A program made the translations under genes and the position numbers. Under the pieces are notes generated by a model. It was not told the origin of the DNA and did no database searches. It was given only the letters and a program-made list of their open reading frames with translations. Positions 22,237-32,805 of a stretch of DNA of 64,000 nucleotides are shown here, in pieces (position 1 is the stretch's first letter; each line of letters begins with the position of its first letter). The stretch comes from Acheta domesticus (Eukaryota > Arthropoda > Insecta > Orthoptera > Gryllidae): positions 51,871,665 through 51,935,664 of the forward strand of contig JAHLJT010003656.1 of the NCBI GenBank assembly GCA_031308135.1, given 5' to 3'.

Positions 22237-22803
22237 CTTTTATTGCTTACAAATGGACCGTATTTCGATGGCGAGTTTCAAATGCAATAAATCATTAAAC
22301 AATGTTATAAATATAATCCAATATACAATAATGCACTAGAACTCAAAATGTTGATACAACGAAAGGAACGTAGAAAGTAAATAGTACAGTTAAGTATATC
22401 GCTATATTACAAATAATACGGAATAATATGCTTTAGATTCTAATACATTTCTTCTGCAAGACTCACGATAGTATACTTGCACAATATTGCCAAACAACTA
22501 AATTATTTTTTTTAGTAACATTTTAAATGTTACTTTATAAACTAAATCATTATCAACAATATTTCTTATTTTAATAATTTTTAAATTTAATAAATGGAGG
22601 ATATTGAACAGCTAATGTATCGTTCTATGCACAAATTAAAACTTTCCTGCATGTATTCGTTGTTTTATCTCCTGAATTTTACACTTGTGATCATTATTGC
22701 CAACGTACGATGCGCACTCTGGCCAACTTCGATTTTCTTCCTCAGCGTTGCCTTTCGACACCTACAATGACAATGCTTTTATACGCGCACGTAACCATAG
22801 TTA

Positions 22804-23380
22804 CAGATGCACTGAGGGATCAAAAGTATCCGGACACGTGGCTGAAAATGATTTACCAGTTCGTGGCGCCCTCCATCGGTCGTGCTGGAATTGAACAGTG
22901 TGTTGGCCCACCCTTAGCCTTGATGACAACTTGCACTCTCGCAGGCATACTTTCAATCAGGTACTGGAAGGTTTCTTGGGGAATGGTAGCCCATTCTTCA
23001 CGGAGTGCTGCATTGAGGCGATGTAGGTCGGTGAGGCCTGGCATCAAGTCGGCGTTCCAAAACATCCCAAAGGTGTTCGACAGGATTCAAGTCAGGACTC
23101 TGTGCAGGCCAGTCCATGACAGGGATGTTATTGTCGTGTCACCACTCCGTCACAGGCCGTGCTGTATGAACAGGAGCTCGATCGTGTTGAAAGATGCAAT
23201 CGCCATCCGCGAATTGCTCTTTAACAGTGGGAAGCAAGAAGGTATTTAAAACATTAACGTAGGCCTGTGCCGTGATAGTGCCACGCAAAACAACAAGGGG
23301 TGGAAGCTCCCCTCCATGAAAATCAGGACCACACCATAACACCGCCGCCTCCGTGTCCGGATACTTTTGATCACATACTG
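22804..23380 (-). mobile_element. Deleted Tc1-like transposon, 577 bp
   Basis: Ends are terminal inverted repeats sharing GATCAAAAGTATCCGGACAC. Outer ends are CAGATGC on the left and, in reverse, CAGTATG on the right, with TA on both sides (22802-22803, 23381-23382), the Tc1/mariner target. Only the C-terminal half of the transposase remains between the ends, so the element arose by internal deletion and is non-autonomous. Confidence 0.9.
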
Positions 23381-23390
23381 TATATACCAC
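22853..23390 (-). pseudogene. Tc1-like transposase, C-terminal remnant
   Basis: The minus strand encodes QHDRAPVH followed by DWPAQSPDLNPVEHLWD, the second and third catalytic regions of a DD34E transposase. The D codon is at 23181-23183 and the E codon at 23076-23078, with exactly 34 residues between. A TGA at 23139-23141 interrupts it. A frameshift before 23065 moves the C-terminal part (EEWATIPQE, SMPARVQ) into another frame. The helix-turn-helix domain and first catalytic Asp are missing, so no active enzyme is encoded. Confidence 0.9.
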
Positions 23391-23903
23391 GTTGTTAATT
23401 TACGTGATTACGCGTCTTGACCGCCTTCATTCATAATGACTCGGGAGCCCGTGCTTATGACTTGTAATGAACAATTCTTATAAGTTCCAACCGTCATATA
23501 GGCCAGTGTTAAAGAGTGCTCTAAGGCAGTGCGATGAAGTCGGATCTGCGACGGCAATGGTAATATTATTATTCGATTTAAAACGGTACAGGTTCCTCTG
23601 CATGCACTGCACAAGATAATGGTCATTGTACATCCATTCACGTCATCTAACTATCGTTATCTCTGTTGCTGCGTCATTGAGTTCCAAACGAAATAGAGGA
23701 GTATTTTTTACGTATTACGACTTATTGATGTAACTCATTCTTTTTCCTAATTGTCTGACGATAGCTTCTATTTTACTGAACGTTGCAGATCATCACTATC
23801 AAACATTCATTGAGCTTGGAAGCCCGTTTTCACGGCGTCTGATAAGGGTTTTTTTAAAATTTGATCTGATAAGGGTTGAAATTCCCTTTTAATTTCTGCT
23901 ATA

Positions 23904-24461
23904 CAGAGTGTCCGGGGAGGAAAGGTCGAAACCTGGAAAATAAGCTCTTAAGATCGTTCTAAGCATATTTTGTCTAATAAACTACCTGGATATTCCGAAT
24001 GGTTGAGCCGCTATTAGCACTCAAAAGTTGGTTTGAAAAAAATGATTTTTAGGCAAAAATGTGCATTATAGAAGCATAAAAATACTCCAGAAACATGTAA
24101 ATTGTTTATTATTTACAAAAGAAATTATCATATGTGTTCAGAAAGAAAAATTAAGCGAGAAATAAAAAATTGCACACAATTTACACAATTCGACTGCTTT
24201 TTTATTTCTCGCTTAATTTTTCTGTCTGTGCAAATCTATTGATTTCTTTTGTAAATATTAAACAATTTACATGTTTCTGGGAGTTTCTATGCTTCTATAA
24301 TGCACATTTTTGCCTAAAAATATTTTTTTCAAACCAACTTTTGAGTGCTAATAGCGGCTCAACCATTTGGAATATCCACGTAGTTTATCAGAGAAAATAC
24401 GCTTAGAATTGTCTTAAGAGCTTATTTTCGAAGTTTCGACGTTTCTACCCCGGACACTCTG
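23904..24461. mobile_element. Fold-back element, 558 bp, TA-flanked
   Basis: Two long arms, about 23904-24173 and 24194-24461, are imperfect reverse complements along their whole length; GTGCTAATAGCGGCTCAACC is one conserved arm segment. Tips are CAGAGTGTCC and GGACACTCTG. Flanking bases are TATA at both sides (23900-23903, 24462-24465), consistent with a TA duplication. The loop is only about 20 bp and no protein is encoded. A full-length transcript would form a near-complete hairpin of about 270 bp. Confidence 0.9.
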
Positions 24462-24649
24462 TATAAGTTAAAATGATGAGCACTTTGTATACTGTTAGCT
24501 GCATTGAATACTAGGGAAGAGACTAAAAGAGATACAGTAGAGGATATACTAATAACGGTTGCTGTGGATCGTGGAGATGGTATCTCTAACGTTTAACAAC
24601 GTTTAACATATGCCGTGAAGCGATAACGTAAGAACACGTTTATTCAGCT

Positions 24650-24800
24650 GTTATTTTTGGCGCCCTTTCCCGCCGCTTCGGCCACTGCGCTCCTCCGCCG
24701 CCGCCGCCCCCTGGCGTCCGCGTGCGAGATTAACGAGCGCAGCGCCGGAGGTGAGCTGAGGGGCGGGGCAGGGGGCGGGGGAGTGATGAGGTGCGGAGAG
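24650..24800. promoter_or_regulatory. CpG-rich island with a CTCF-like word
   Basis: GC-rich sequence containing CCGCCCCCTGGCG at 24704-24716, which resembles the conserved CTCF core. A single motif match is weak. Rich CpG content and nearby GGAGGTGAGC would suit a promoter or insulator. Confidence 0.25.
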
Positions 24801-24899
24801 GAGCGTGTGGCCGCCGAGTTATTAAACAATTTCTGCATCAACTCTATTCAAACACGCATTTTTCAGCCGCCGCGACGGACGGACGGGCGCCGTTAGCAG

Positions 24900-25085
24900 G
24901 GCGCGCGGCGCGGTTTCCTGGCAGCGGGGCCGGGGCTGCAGGCGGGGGCGGCACCGGGGGCGGCGGTGGGGGCGGAGCGGCGGGGCCGGAGGCGGGGCCG
25001 GCGGTGGCGACGGGGGCGGCAGCGGGGCTAGAGGCGGCGGCGGCAGCGGGGCCAGCGGCGGGCGCGGGAGCGGTGGGGCGGTGAC
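24900..25085. repeat. GGGGCGGC-type GC minisatellite
   Basis: Degenerate GGCGGGGGC / GGCGGC units on the plus strand for about 185 bp. The overlapping Gly/Ala and Pro/Arg frames are compositional. Potential G-quadruplex region. Confidence 0.75.
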
Positions 25086-25169
25086 GGAGAGCTGGCGGCG
25101 GGGAAGGGGGCGTCGGCCGTCGGTCACCCGTGGAAGCAAGCGCTCGCCTGCCAGACGCAGGGGGGCCAA

Positions 25170-26020
25170 CCTCGAGGATTGGTGTAAGAAGGAGGCAGTT
25201 CGGTGTTGAGTGGAAAATGCATGGATGTGTTTAAGAATATTTACTTGTGTGCATTCTGTGGGGCAACTTGTTATTTAAGTGGCCCAAATGTACGTTCTCT
25301 GTGTTGTTATTTGTGAAATGGGCAGCTGTCGAGGATTTTTCCAAAGTCACCATCTCTCTAGTCTGGGATTTTGACAATCGAAGTTAATAACAAAAATTAT
25401 AGTGTTTCTAGGGGCATTTCAGTCTTTTCATGAATTGCGATGTATGGTGTATTGTCTTCCGCCCGTGCTTAGTAGCGGAAGTCTTCTAGGAACAGCAGCA
25501 TAAAATATCTAAGTGTGCTCTTACATTTTATTCTGATTAAAAAGCATTAACATTACTTTATTACGGCATGATGGAGAAATTTCGTTTCTTTCCTCAGCGC
25601 GTTTAAATTTACACAGATGTTCTCCTGAGGCCGGAACTCGTTTCGGTACTAGTTTGTACATCAACATCATCGCGTGTATGAACTCGCACAATAACTTCTG
25701 GGAACCCATTAAATTACTATAAATTTCCTGAGGATATTTATTCATGTCAACAGACACATTCCAACAAAGCTGTGCACTAAGATTTTATTTTTAGTTTTTA
25801 ACTTGAAAGTTAATAATTCACATATTTAAACCTGCTGATTGTTCATATGGGGAACATTAGGCCACAAATAATTATCTCGCCGTCATCAGTATCCCACTAG
25901 TGTAGACAAACAACTGAATGATGACCTTGTTTTGTTTCATTTTTGGTGATAGGTAAAGTTATATACATTTCCTTTCGATATGCACACTCAGGAAAAATAT
26001 GCAATTGCATGAAGTTCCGT
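25170..26020. other. Unassigned DNA
   Basis: Nothing recognised on either strand beyond short frames. Confidence 0.5.
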
Positions 26021-26022
26021 GG

Positions 26023-26023
<1 letters not shown>

Positions 26024-26053
<30 letters not shown>
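26024..26053. repeat. (AAT)n microsatellite
   Basis: Ten AAT-type units following CCGTGGTAT, a phrase also next to the AAT tract near 31777, so it may be the tail of a decayed copy of the same repeat. Confidence 0.85.
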
Positions 26054-26923
26054 GTAAAAACAATAACAATAAAACACTACACACTCACCAACAAAAAACA
26101 CTCGTACCATCTGTTTGGAAACATATAAGGATTATTTTAGAAAATTTTCATTTTTTTTGAAGATGAGCATTTCGAAAAAACTCAAAATCAAAATTTTAAA
26201 TTCAAATTTGAAAAACTTTTTGAACGCAACCCCTATTGAGTTGTATATCATATAAACGCCTTAAGAAAACTGCAAAATGACACATGTTTCTGCTCTCTGT
26301 CTTAATTTGGTGAGGTTCTATGTCAATTTGAAAATTTTCGGGAACCCAATTTTGTAAACTTTTACATGGCTGTATTTCACAAACGGGTGGAAATATTTTA
26401 CTCAAAATTTGTAGTTTTCTTATTCTGCATTCATGCTACCTATGTGACAAATTTCATCAGAATCTAAAATGGTGAGGTAAAATTTTAATTAAAACTGTGT
26501 TGATTTAATTGGAATGACCCAGTAGTTACATTGTCTGGTCGAATTCAGCCGCTGACTGGAGGAGGATTTTGTGTTGGTCTTTCCGATTCCTGTACTTGAA
26601 TCCTGAATAGTCTTTACGTAGCAATTCACTCTGAAGAAATTCCAGGCGATGTATGAAACGCTTCTAGAGGTATACAAAATAGAGAGGAACTTAGCCCTTT
26701 TTTATGGTATTCTGACTTTGCGCTTCTACGAAGGAAGACACTGAGTCAAGATACCACTCTCTCGCTTTTTAAATTCTTCTTCTTCTTCTTCTGAGCGTTA
26801 TTCCAGGTAGGTGGGGTCGGTTTTTCGGATCATCACTCTTCTGTCTTGTGCGATATCCACGGTGCCACCATTCTCACCGCTTCTTAAAGAAGAACAATGG
26901 TTGAAAATCGCTCGGAAGTAATG
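26054..26923. other. Unassigned DNA with SINE-1 scrap
   Basis: About 26527-26560 (GGTCGAATTCAGCCGCTGAC, GGAGGAGGATTTT) looks like a short degenerate SINE-1 fragment. A CTT run at 26776-26793 precedes GGTAGGTGGGGTCGG. The target duplication of the next SINE, CTCGGAAGTAATG, ends at 26923. Confidence 0.45.
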
Positions 26924-27198
26924 ATGCTCCAATCTTCTTCTTCTTTGCCTTCTTCCCGTTACTAAGGGGTCGGCGCTCATGGGTGCGGCCTGAATTTTTA
27001 TTAATTTTTCCGCCACTCCATTTTTATACAGGTTTGGCGAATGTTTTTACGGCCGAATGCCCTTCCTCACGCCAACCGCAGGAGACACAAGCACATTACA
27101 CATAGACAAGACACACAATCATGCCAGAGGCGGGATTCGACCACACGATCCTTCGGTCCAAGATCGCCACGGCACCACTCTCTTGGCGATCTCGGCCT
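26924..27198 (-). mobile_element. tRNA-derived SINE, family 3, with 13-bp target duplication
   Basis: Flanked by identical 13-bp CTCGGAAGTAATG (26911-26923 and 27199-27211). On the minus strand it starts with a tRNA-like head: A-box GGCCGAGATCGCC (plus 27185-27197) and B-box TGGTCGAATCC (plus 27132-27142). The body contains GAAGGGCATTCGGCCG and ends in an AAG-rich tail. The head matches the plus-strand copy at 45362-45575, but the bodies differ, which suggests a shared head with exchanged bodies. Pol III transcription of an active relative is expected. Confidence 0.85.
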
Positions 27199-27289
27199 CT
27201 CGGAAGTAATGGCGGTGTAATATAGGAAAAGCTCCGAGATGCGCGTGGGTGCTGTTGAATGACACGTGTCTTGTGGAAGAACCAGTGGT

Positions 27290-27480
27290 CTGACCGGTGG
27301 GGGGCGGCGGGGGGGGCGAGGCGCAGCGTGCCACGCGCGCCGGCTCGTGTTCCCGCTCCACTCGGCTCGCGCTACCTGCTCCTGCCCCTCCCACTCCGCC
27401 CCCGCCCCCTTCACCCGCACCTGACCACACGGCGCTGGGCGCATGCGCCGAAAGCGCGGGCGGAAAGGCCTTTCTGGCCC
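27290..27480. promoter_or_regulatory. GC-rich patch
   Basis: GGGGGGCGGCGGGG-type start then GC-rich mixed sequence with CTCCCACTCCGCCCCCGCCC. Probably a decayed minisatellite or CpG island; overlapping frames are compositional. Confidence 0.3.
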
Positions 27481-27489
27481 ATGCGGTTC

Positions 27490-28260
27490 TTCTAGCGAGC
27501 ATGAGCATTTCAGTGTTACAGTGCGGAACGTGTATAATGCGCAAATCTATCTAATCTATCAAAATCGCGGTCCGGCCAATCGCAAATTCTACAGTATTCC
27601 ATTGCAAACAGCGGAATCTTTTCTAATAAGGAAAAACATTCTGGTCCCCTGAGGATCCGCTTTGAGAAAGTTTTACAGCATATTAATTTTTTTATTAATT
27701 AATTTCCTTATTTCCTTAATTACTTATTAACTATGGGGAGAATTACAATCGTGTACGTTACTCCACCAATGGACCCTACCAATGGGTTGCAGGAATACAC
27801 TGAAATCACGATGAAAGCAGCCTAAGAAGTGTCAAGACACGAATGGTATTTTGCAAAGTGAGCGATTTTGTTTTCGGAGAAAAAAAGTGACGATAGAATC
27901 CTCAGACAAATTTTGTTTGCTTCGTACATTATCATATAGTGTGTATAAAAATAGATTGTATTAAAAATGTAAACTAAATGTGCCGTATTTCGAAACAGTT
28001 TCACTTATTTTTTTATCGAAATACAATCTTTCAGTTTTTAATTTTTTTAATAATTTTCACTGTAAGTGAATGTGAATTTTATTATTTACAACTCGCCTAG
28101 CACAAAAGTATGTCTGTAGCAACGTTTTGATTTAAGAGATGGGAATCATTCCATGACTTAGCCGAGCAATTACCGTTAGATATACCTCGTCTGTGTTATG
28201 AATTGATAAGAGCCATTTAAGATTTTTTGCAAACGCTCGTTTCCTTTTTACTAAAAAATT
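27490..28260. other. AT-rich stretch without recognised feature
   Basis: Nothing recognised on either strand. Confidence 0.5.
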
Positions 28261-28266
28261 TATAAG

Positions 28267-28770
28267 CAAAACATTTTCTCAAAAACCTTTCCAAACGTTT
28301 TCCATGGATAGACTAAAAAATAGAATGTCGCTGATCTCATTTGCGCCGAACTCTCCGAATTTTCGAAAAGAGCCATTTTAGAAGAAAAATGCGAGAAAGT
28401 ATGTGCTGTTTCAGCCGTTCTAGCTTGATGCTGCTTTGCCGTCGTCGACGAGCCTGATTTTGGCAACTTTTGCCCGCCGATCCGGACGCAGCCGAGACTG
28501 CGCGCGCGGGAGCTTGGGCCAACAAAACATTTTCTCAAAACCCTTTCCAAACGTTTTCCGTGGATAGACTAGAATGGCGCAGATCTCCTTTGCGTCGAAC
28601 TCTCCGAAGTTTCAAAAAAAAGCTATTTTAGAAGAAAAATGCGAGAGAGTATGTGCTGTTGTAGCCGTTCTAGCTTGTTGCCACTTTGCCGCCGCCGCCG
28701 GGTCTGATAGTGGCAACTTTTGCCCGCCGGTCCGGGCGCAGCCGCGACTGCGCGCGCGAGAGTTTGGGCC
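28267..28770. repeat. Tandem duplication of a 250-bp unit
   Basis: Copies 28267-28520 and 28523-28770 start CAAAACATTTTCTCAAAA and end TTGGGCC. They share GTTTTCC.TGGATAGACTA, GAAGAAAAATGCGAGA and GCAACTTTTGCCCGCCG. Each runs from AT-rich to CpG-rich. The second copy holds a plus-strand frame starting MAQISFASNSPKFQK; the equivalent frame in the first copy is broken, arguing against coding. A further GGGAGTTTGGGCC piece follows at about 28784. Confidence 0.9.
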
Positions 28771-30000
28771 TGCCCTCGTTCGCGGGAGTTTGGGCCCGCG
28801 GCGAGGCGCCTTCGCGCGCGCTCATTTCCATGCGCCTCCGTCTTCGCGGCGGCGCTCGGTGTGCCAATAAATCATCCTCTTCGATTAACTCGTTCAATGG
28901 ATCGTGCAGCTGGCGTTTACAGCGAAACTTCCTTCGCCTGCGGCTGTTGCTGTTGGGCTTTCAAAGCTCGCGGCGGATTCACGTCAACTTCTTCTGGCTT
29001 CGTGATTAATTTTGTATTCTGTCGAATGGATTCACATTTTACTATTGGGAAAATCGTGTTTAATCTTGTCCGGTTTTAATTTAAAATTCTTTGAACATTC
29101 ATTTGGGGTATGGGGATATTTCTCGTGTGAAGAAAGCGATCTGCAAACTGACTACACGCTTCGGAAATACTGGAGTTGATTAATGAAATAAATGTATCAG
29201 AAATATTTGTACAAATAATTTGCTTACATATGACTACTATTATAATATAAATTACATATATTTTACATAAACTATAATACATATTACAATTACTAATGTT
29301 CGTGCAAACATGTGAAGAGTGAGAAAACTAAAGTTCTCTTATAATTTATTAGATATGAATTATCTCATAAATTTTAATTAGTGGGAAGTGTAACATATGT
29401 TCTTATTCATAACTTTAGGCGAGAATATCTCAATATTTACAAAACTATAAACGATTAGCAAACCGAATTAATCAAGTTTTCATTTTAGAAATTCAACTAA
29501 AGTTGTTTAAAAAAGTGTGTAATTTGAAACACATTTTCAAGACGATCTCTCGCTACGAAGAGTAATTTTATTTATGAAGTTCGCGAACCCCTGGAAAATT
29601 TTCTGAATTTAATACCTTTTTATTGGTCCAGCTACTCTTTTCAGTTAGTATAAAGCATTTACTAATTTAGGTAAGAAAACGAACATTTAATAAAGAAAGA
29701 AGTGAAATTTTGTACTCTCTGATACTTCGTTTCAAAGACACTTAAATGTCCTCTTCCAAGATTTTTCCTCAAACTTTATTTGAAACTTAAACATATACGC
29801 TTTGGATATTCCAAATTACTTTCTGATATTCATGTAAACGAGCAGTGTTCTTTGCAAGACAGTGCAGCGCGATTGACTAACGAGTTATCTACTTAGTTTG
29901 TCGAGAGCCTGCAACACTTCCGAAACTAATAAATCTGACATATTTGTGGTTGGGGACGATATAAGAAAGGCTTCAAGTTGTTGCCCTTGGATGGATCTTG
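28771..30000. other. CpG-rich end then AT-rich unassigned DNA
   Basis: CpG-rich to about 28860, then AT-rich with no recognised element. Frames up to 119 codons at 28686-29079 carry no domain. Confidence 0.45.
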
Positions 30001-30126
30001 CTGCCACAAGTTGGTCGCGAGATCTCGGAGGAGGGCAGGGGGGGCGAAGTATCAAGAAGTTGCTCGCTGCATCATCGCATCTCCCGCCTGCCCGCACACT
30101 CTCTCGGAACACGTCCGGCACTCGCC

Positions 30127-30466
30127 AGTGAACTCGCCCGGAACTCGCCTGCCCGCCTGGTCGGAGCTCTCCTGAACTCGTCCAGAAGTCCCTGCTCGCT
30201 CGTCCGAAGCTCACCCGCCGTTCATCCGGGGTTCGCCGGGAGCTGGCTTCGAACTGGCCCGGAACCCACCCGGAGCTGGCCCGAAGCTGTCACGGAGCTG
30301 GCCCGGAACCCGCCCGGAGCTGGGTCGGGTCTGCCTGGAAGGGTGGCCTGCAACTGACCCGGAGCTTGCCCGGAACTGGCCCGGAGCTGGCCCGGCGCTA
30401 GCATGGACCTGCCCGGCGCTGGCACGGTGCTCGCGCGGAGGTCTCCCGGAGGTCGCAAGTTCGCGG
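30127..30466. repeat. GC-rich minisatellite with 11-bp period
   Basis: About 30 degenerate copies of CCGGAGCTGGC, clearest at 30235-30330 and 30355-30440. Because 11 is not a multiple of 3, all frames on both strands sample the unit, explaining the overlapping 110-158 codon frames. The island continues to about 30730 with other CpG-rich sequence. Confidence 0.85.
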
Positions 30467-30739
30467 GCGTCGCAACGCCATCTGGAATGCACGGCGCGCC
30501 AGAGACCGTGCGACGGGGGGCGGGGGTGCGTCGCGCAAAGGAGTTCGCTTCCGGTGGGTGGGCGCGCGGGCGGAAGCACCTGCGGCGGCGGCGGCGGCAG
30601 CAGCGCTCAAAGAGCCCGGCTCGGCTCGGCTCAGCGGCGCGCGCAAGTTTCGGGCGAAGCGCCTCGAATAGGGCGACGAAGAAGCAGCGGCGTCGCAACG
30701 CGTCGCTTGCTCCCGAAGTGGAGCGGTTAGCTCACGACG

Positions 30740-31740
30740 CTGCTCGCTGAGAAGCTCTCTCGTGCCCTCGACTAAAGCAATGCCAATGAATATGACTGGC
30801 GTACCGTGCGCAAACACTCTCATGCTATACCCCACCCTCTTCCTTATTTTCCCAATTCCATATTCAGCCAGTAATGTTAATTTATCTTCAAGACTCTCTT
30901 ATCATCCGTCACTTGTTCTATAAGTCACCTTGTAATTGATAACAATATAATTGTCAATACAAACTATTCTCATTTAACTTTATTATTGAGCAAAGAGGTA
31001 CACCCATGTATTTCAATCACGTAGAATACCAAGTAATTAGCAATTTCACATACAGATGCAGATTCCACAGGCTCTGAACAGGTGGGGTACAATCGAAAAG
31101 CTTCGAACCAGCAAAAATGTAATAGAATAGTCACGATTACGATGTGAGGAAAATTTCTTTGAGGCCTCTGGCCTCAAAAGTTTACTTTTTAAGGCCCTAA
31201 AACGCTTTGTTTAGGAGTTATTTAACGATATAGAGTCAAAACATCTTGACGTGCGTTGCTGATTGCATTTTACATGAATATTTAAGTGTGCTTTTTTTAA
31301 ACAAATCCTTGATGTGTGGAAAGCCAAAGCGCAATTCGTCACGTCTCTGTGAAATTATCTTTCTTTAGAGACCTCATAAAGATTTGTTGCGTGTGAAAAC
31401 CGCAAAGGGAAGGTATGCTACTGAAATAACATACGAGACGATAAATTGTGGCCTGTAGCAGATAAAGTTGCTCATCTATTGAGGGAGAAATTAAAATTCC
31501 AATAAAACAGTTCTTTACTTTTGGGTTCTTGCGATTGCGTTACTTCCTTCGGACCTTCAACATTCGCATATTCCCAAACACTTCACGTCTTGTGGAGTCA
31601 TTCTTCTCCTTGGTTATGGGCCGTTGGGAACACAGAATGAGACTGGATTGTATCAGACGGTGGGTACAGTTTTAGGAAGGAGAGATGGCGCGTGATTCGT
31701 TGTTTAGACCGCATTCGCCTGTAATTAACATTAAATGTGC
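30740..31740. other. Unassigned DNA
   Basis: No element recognised. A perfect small hairpin, TTTGAGGCC-TCT-GGCCTCAAA, lies at 31158-31178. Confidence 0.5.
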
Positions 31741-31862
31741 TTTATTATTATTATTATTATTATTATTATTCCTCTATACCACGACTAAAGATGTTATGTG
31801 TCGGTTAAATATAAAATCTACTCCAGGTTGCAACCAGCTACCTAAGGAGTAGATCTAGGGAC
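31741..31862 (-). mobile_element. Short retroposon-like repeat with (AAT)n tail, copy 2
   Basis: Minus-strand relative of 22094-22236, sharing GTCCCTAGAT, ATTTTATAT and CATAACATCTTTAGT, with its AAT tail reading as TTA repeats at 31741-31770. Confidence 0.6.
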
Positions 31863-32344
31863 TGTCGGTGCCTCTATAATACTTTGCGCAAAATGTGGGC
31901 TGTTCCAAATAAAGCTATTTCTTGCACTTCCCAGTCTTTTAAATTACCTGGGAGTTTAGACAAGTTCCATCTCCAAGTACCTCCACCAGCGAGACACCGC
32001 TCCACCAGACCAAGCTCTAAGTTCCCGATATACAGTCGCTGGTCCCGTTTCACGTACAATACAAATAAGCATAACAAGATGAAGTGACATGTGAAGACTG
32101 CATTACAATACTTAAAGACATAACAGTGGACAATGCGGAATCAAGTATGGAGACAGCACGAACTCTGGAAAAGGATTTATAGAAATTACCAATGAAATGT
32201 GTACGAAGCAAACAATTGAAAATAATTCCTTTTTTAAGGTCATGTAAAGATGAAGATAAATTCTCAGTTCGGGCTGTTAAAGTATTTTACAATAATTCTA
32301 TATTAATTAAATCAATCATTGTGGAGAAATTTTATTTAATTTTG

Positions 32345-32428
32345 ACATCATAGGTTATAGTGAACCTCTGTTACAGTGAACCAAAAATGTTAATCCCCAG
32401 AAGTTCACTATAACCGGAGTCGACTGTA
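32345..32428 (-). mobile_element. Pogo/Tigger-like terminal fragment
   Basis: GGTTATAGTGAAC.TCTG occurs as an inverted pair (about 32354-32371 and 32396-32414), followed by GGAGTCGACTGTAC. In reverse the end reads CAGTCGACTCCGGTTATAG, resembling pogo/Tigger ends. Only one terminus was found. Confidence 0.4.
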
Positions 32429-32464
32429 CGAGGTAGTGGAGTGTATGTAAATGTATGTGAACGC

Positions 32465-32805
32465 CTGTAACTCCAGGTAGCTCCTCCAGCAGGGCACCGA
32501 CGAAGCTGGGCAGCTGCTAATCTCCCTGCGAGGGTGGTGGTAGAGCGAATGTGTCAGGGGAGGGGATAGGACAAGAATGAGGAAGGAATGATCGCGCGCG
32601 GTCCGTGACCCGTTTGTTAGGGTTCGGCTCCGGAATTCGTTGGGTGTTAATCGGAGAAACCACGGAAAACTACCGACCTAAGTAGCGGAATGCTAGAATT
32701 CTCCTCCAGATAGCGACTGAATTCGACCTTGCTGACAAGCTAGTGTCGAAAACCCTGCCACTTTCGGGACCTAGGACCTCCCTGTCAGAGTCGCTGTTGA
32801 GCTAA
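32465..32805 (-). mobile_element. SINE-1 copy, truncated at both ends
   Basis: Minus-orientation body with GCGCGCGGTCCGTGACCC, AACCACGGAAAACTACCGA, GAATTCTCCTCCAGATAGCG and GCTAGTGTCGAAAACCCTGC. It ends at GGACCTAGGACCTCCCTGTC; the tRNA A-box region is missing. Confidence 0.8.
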
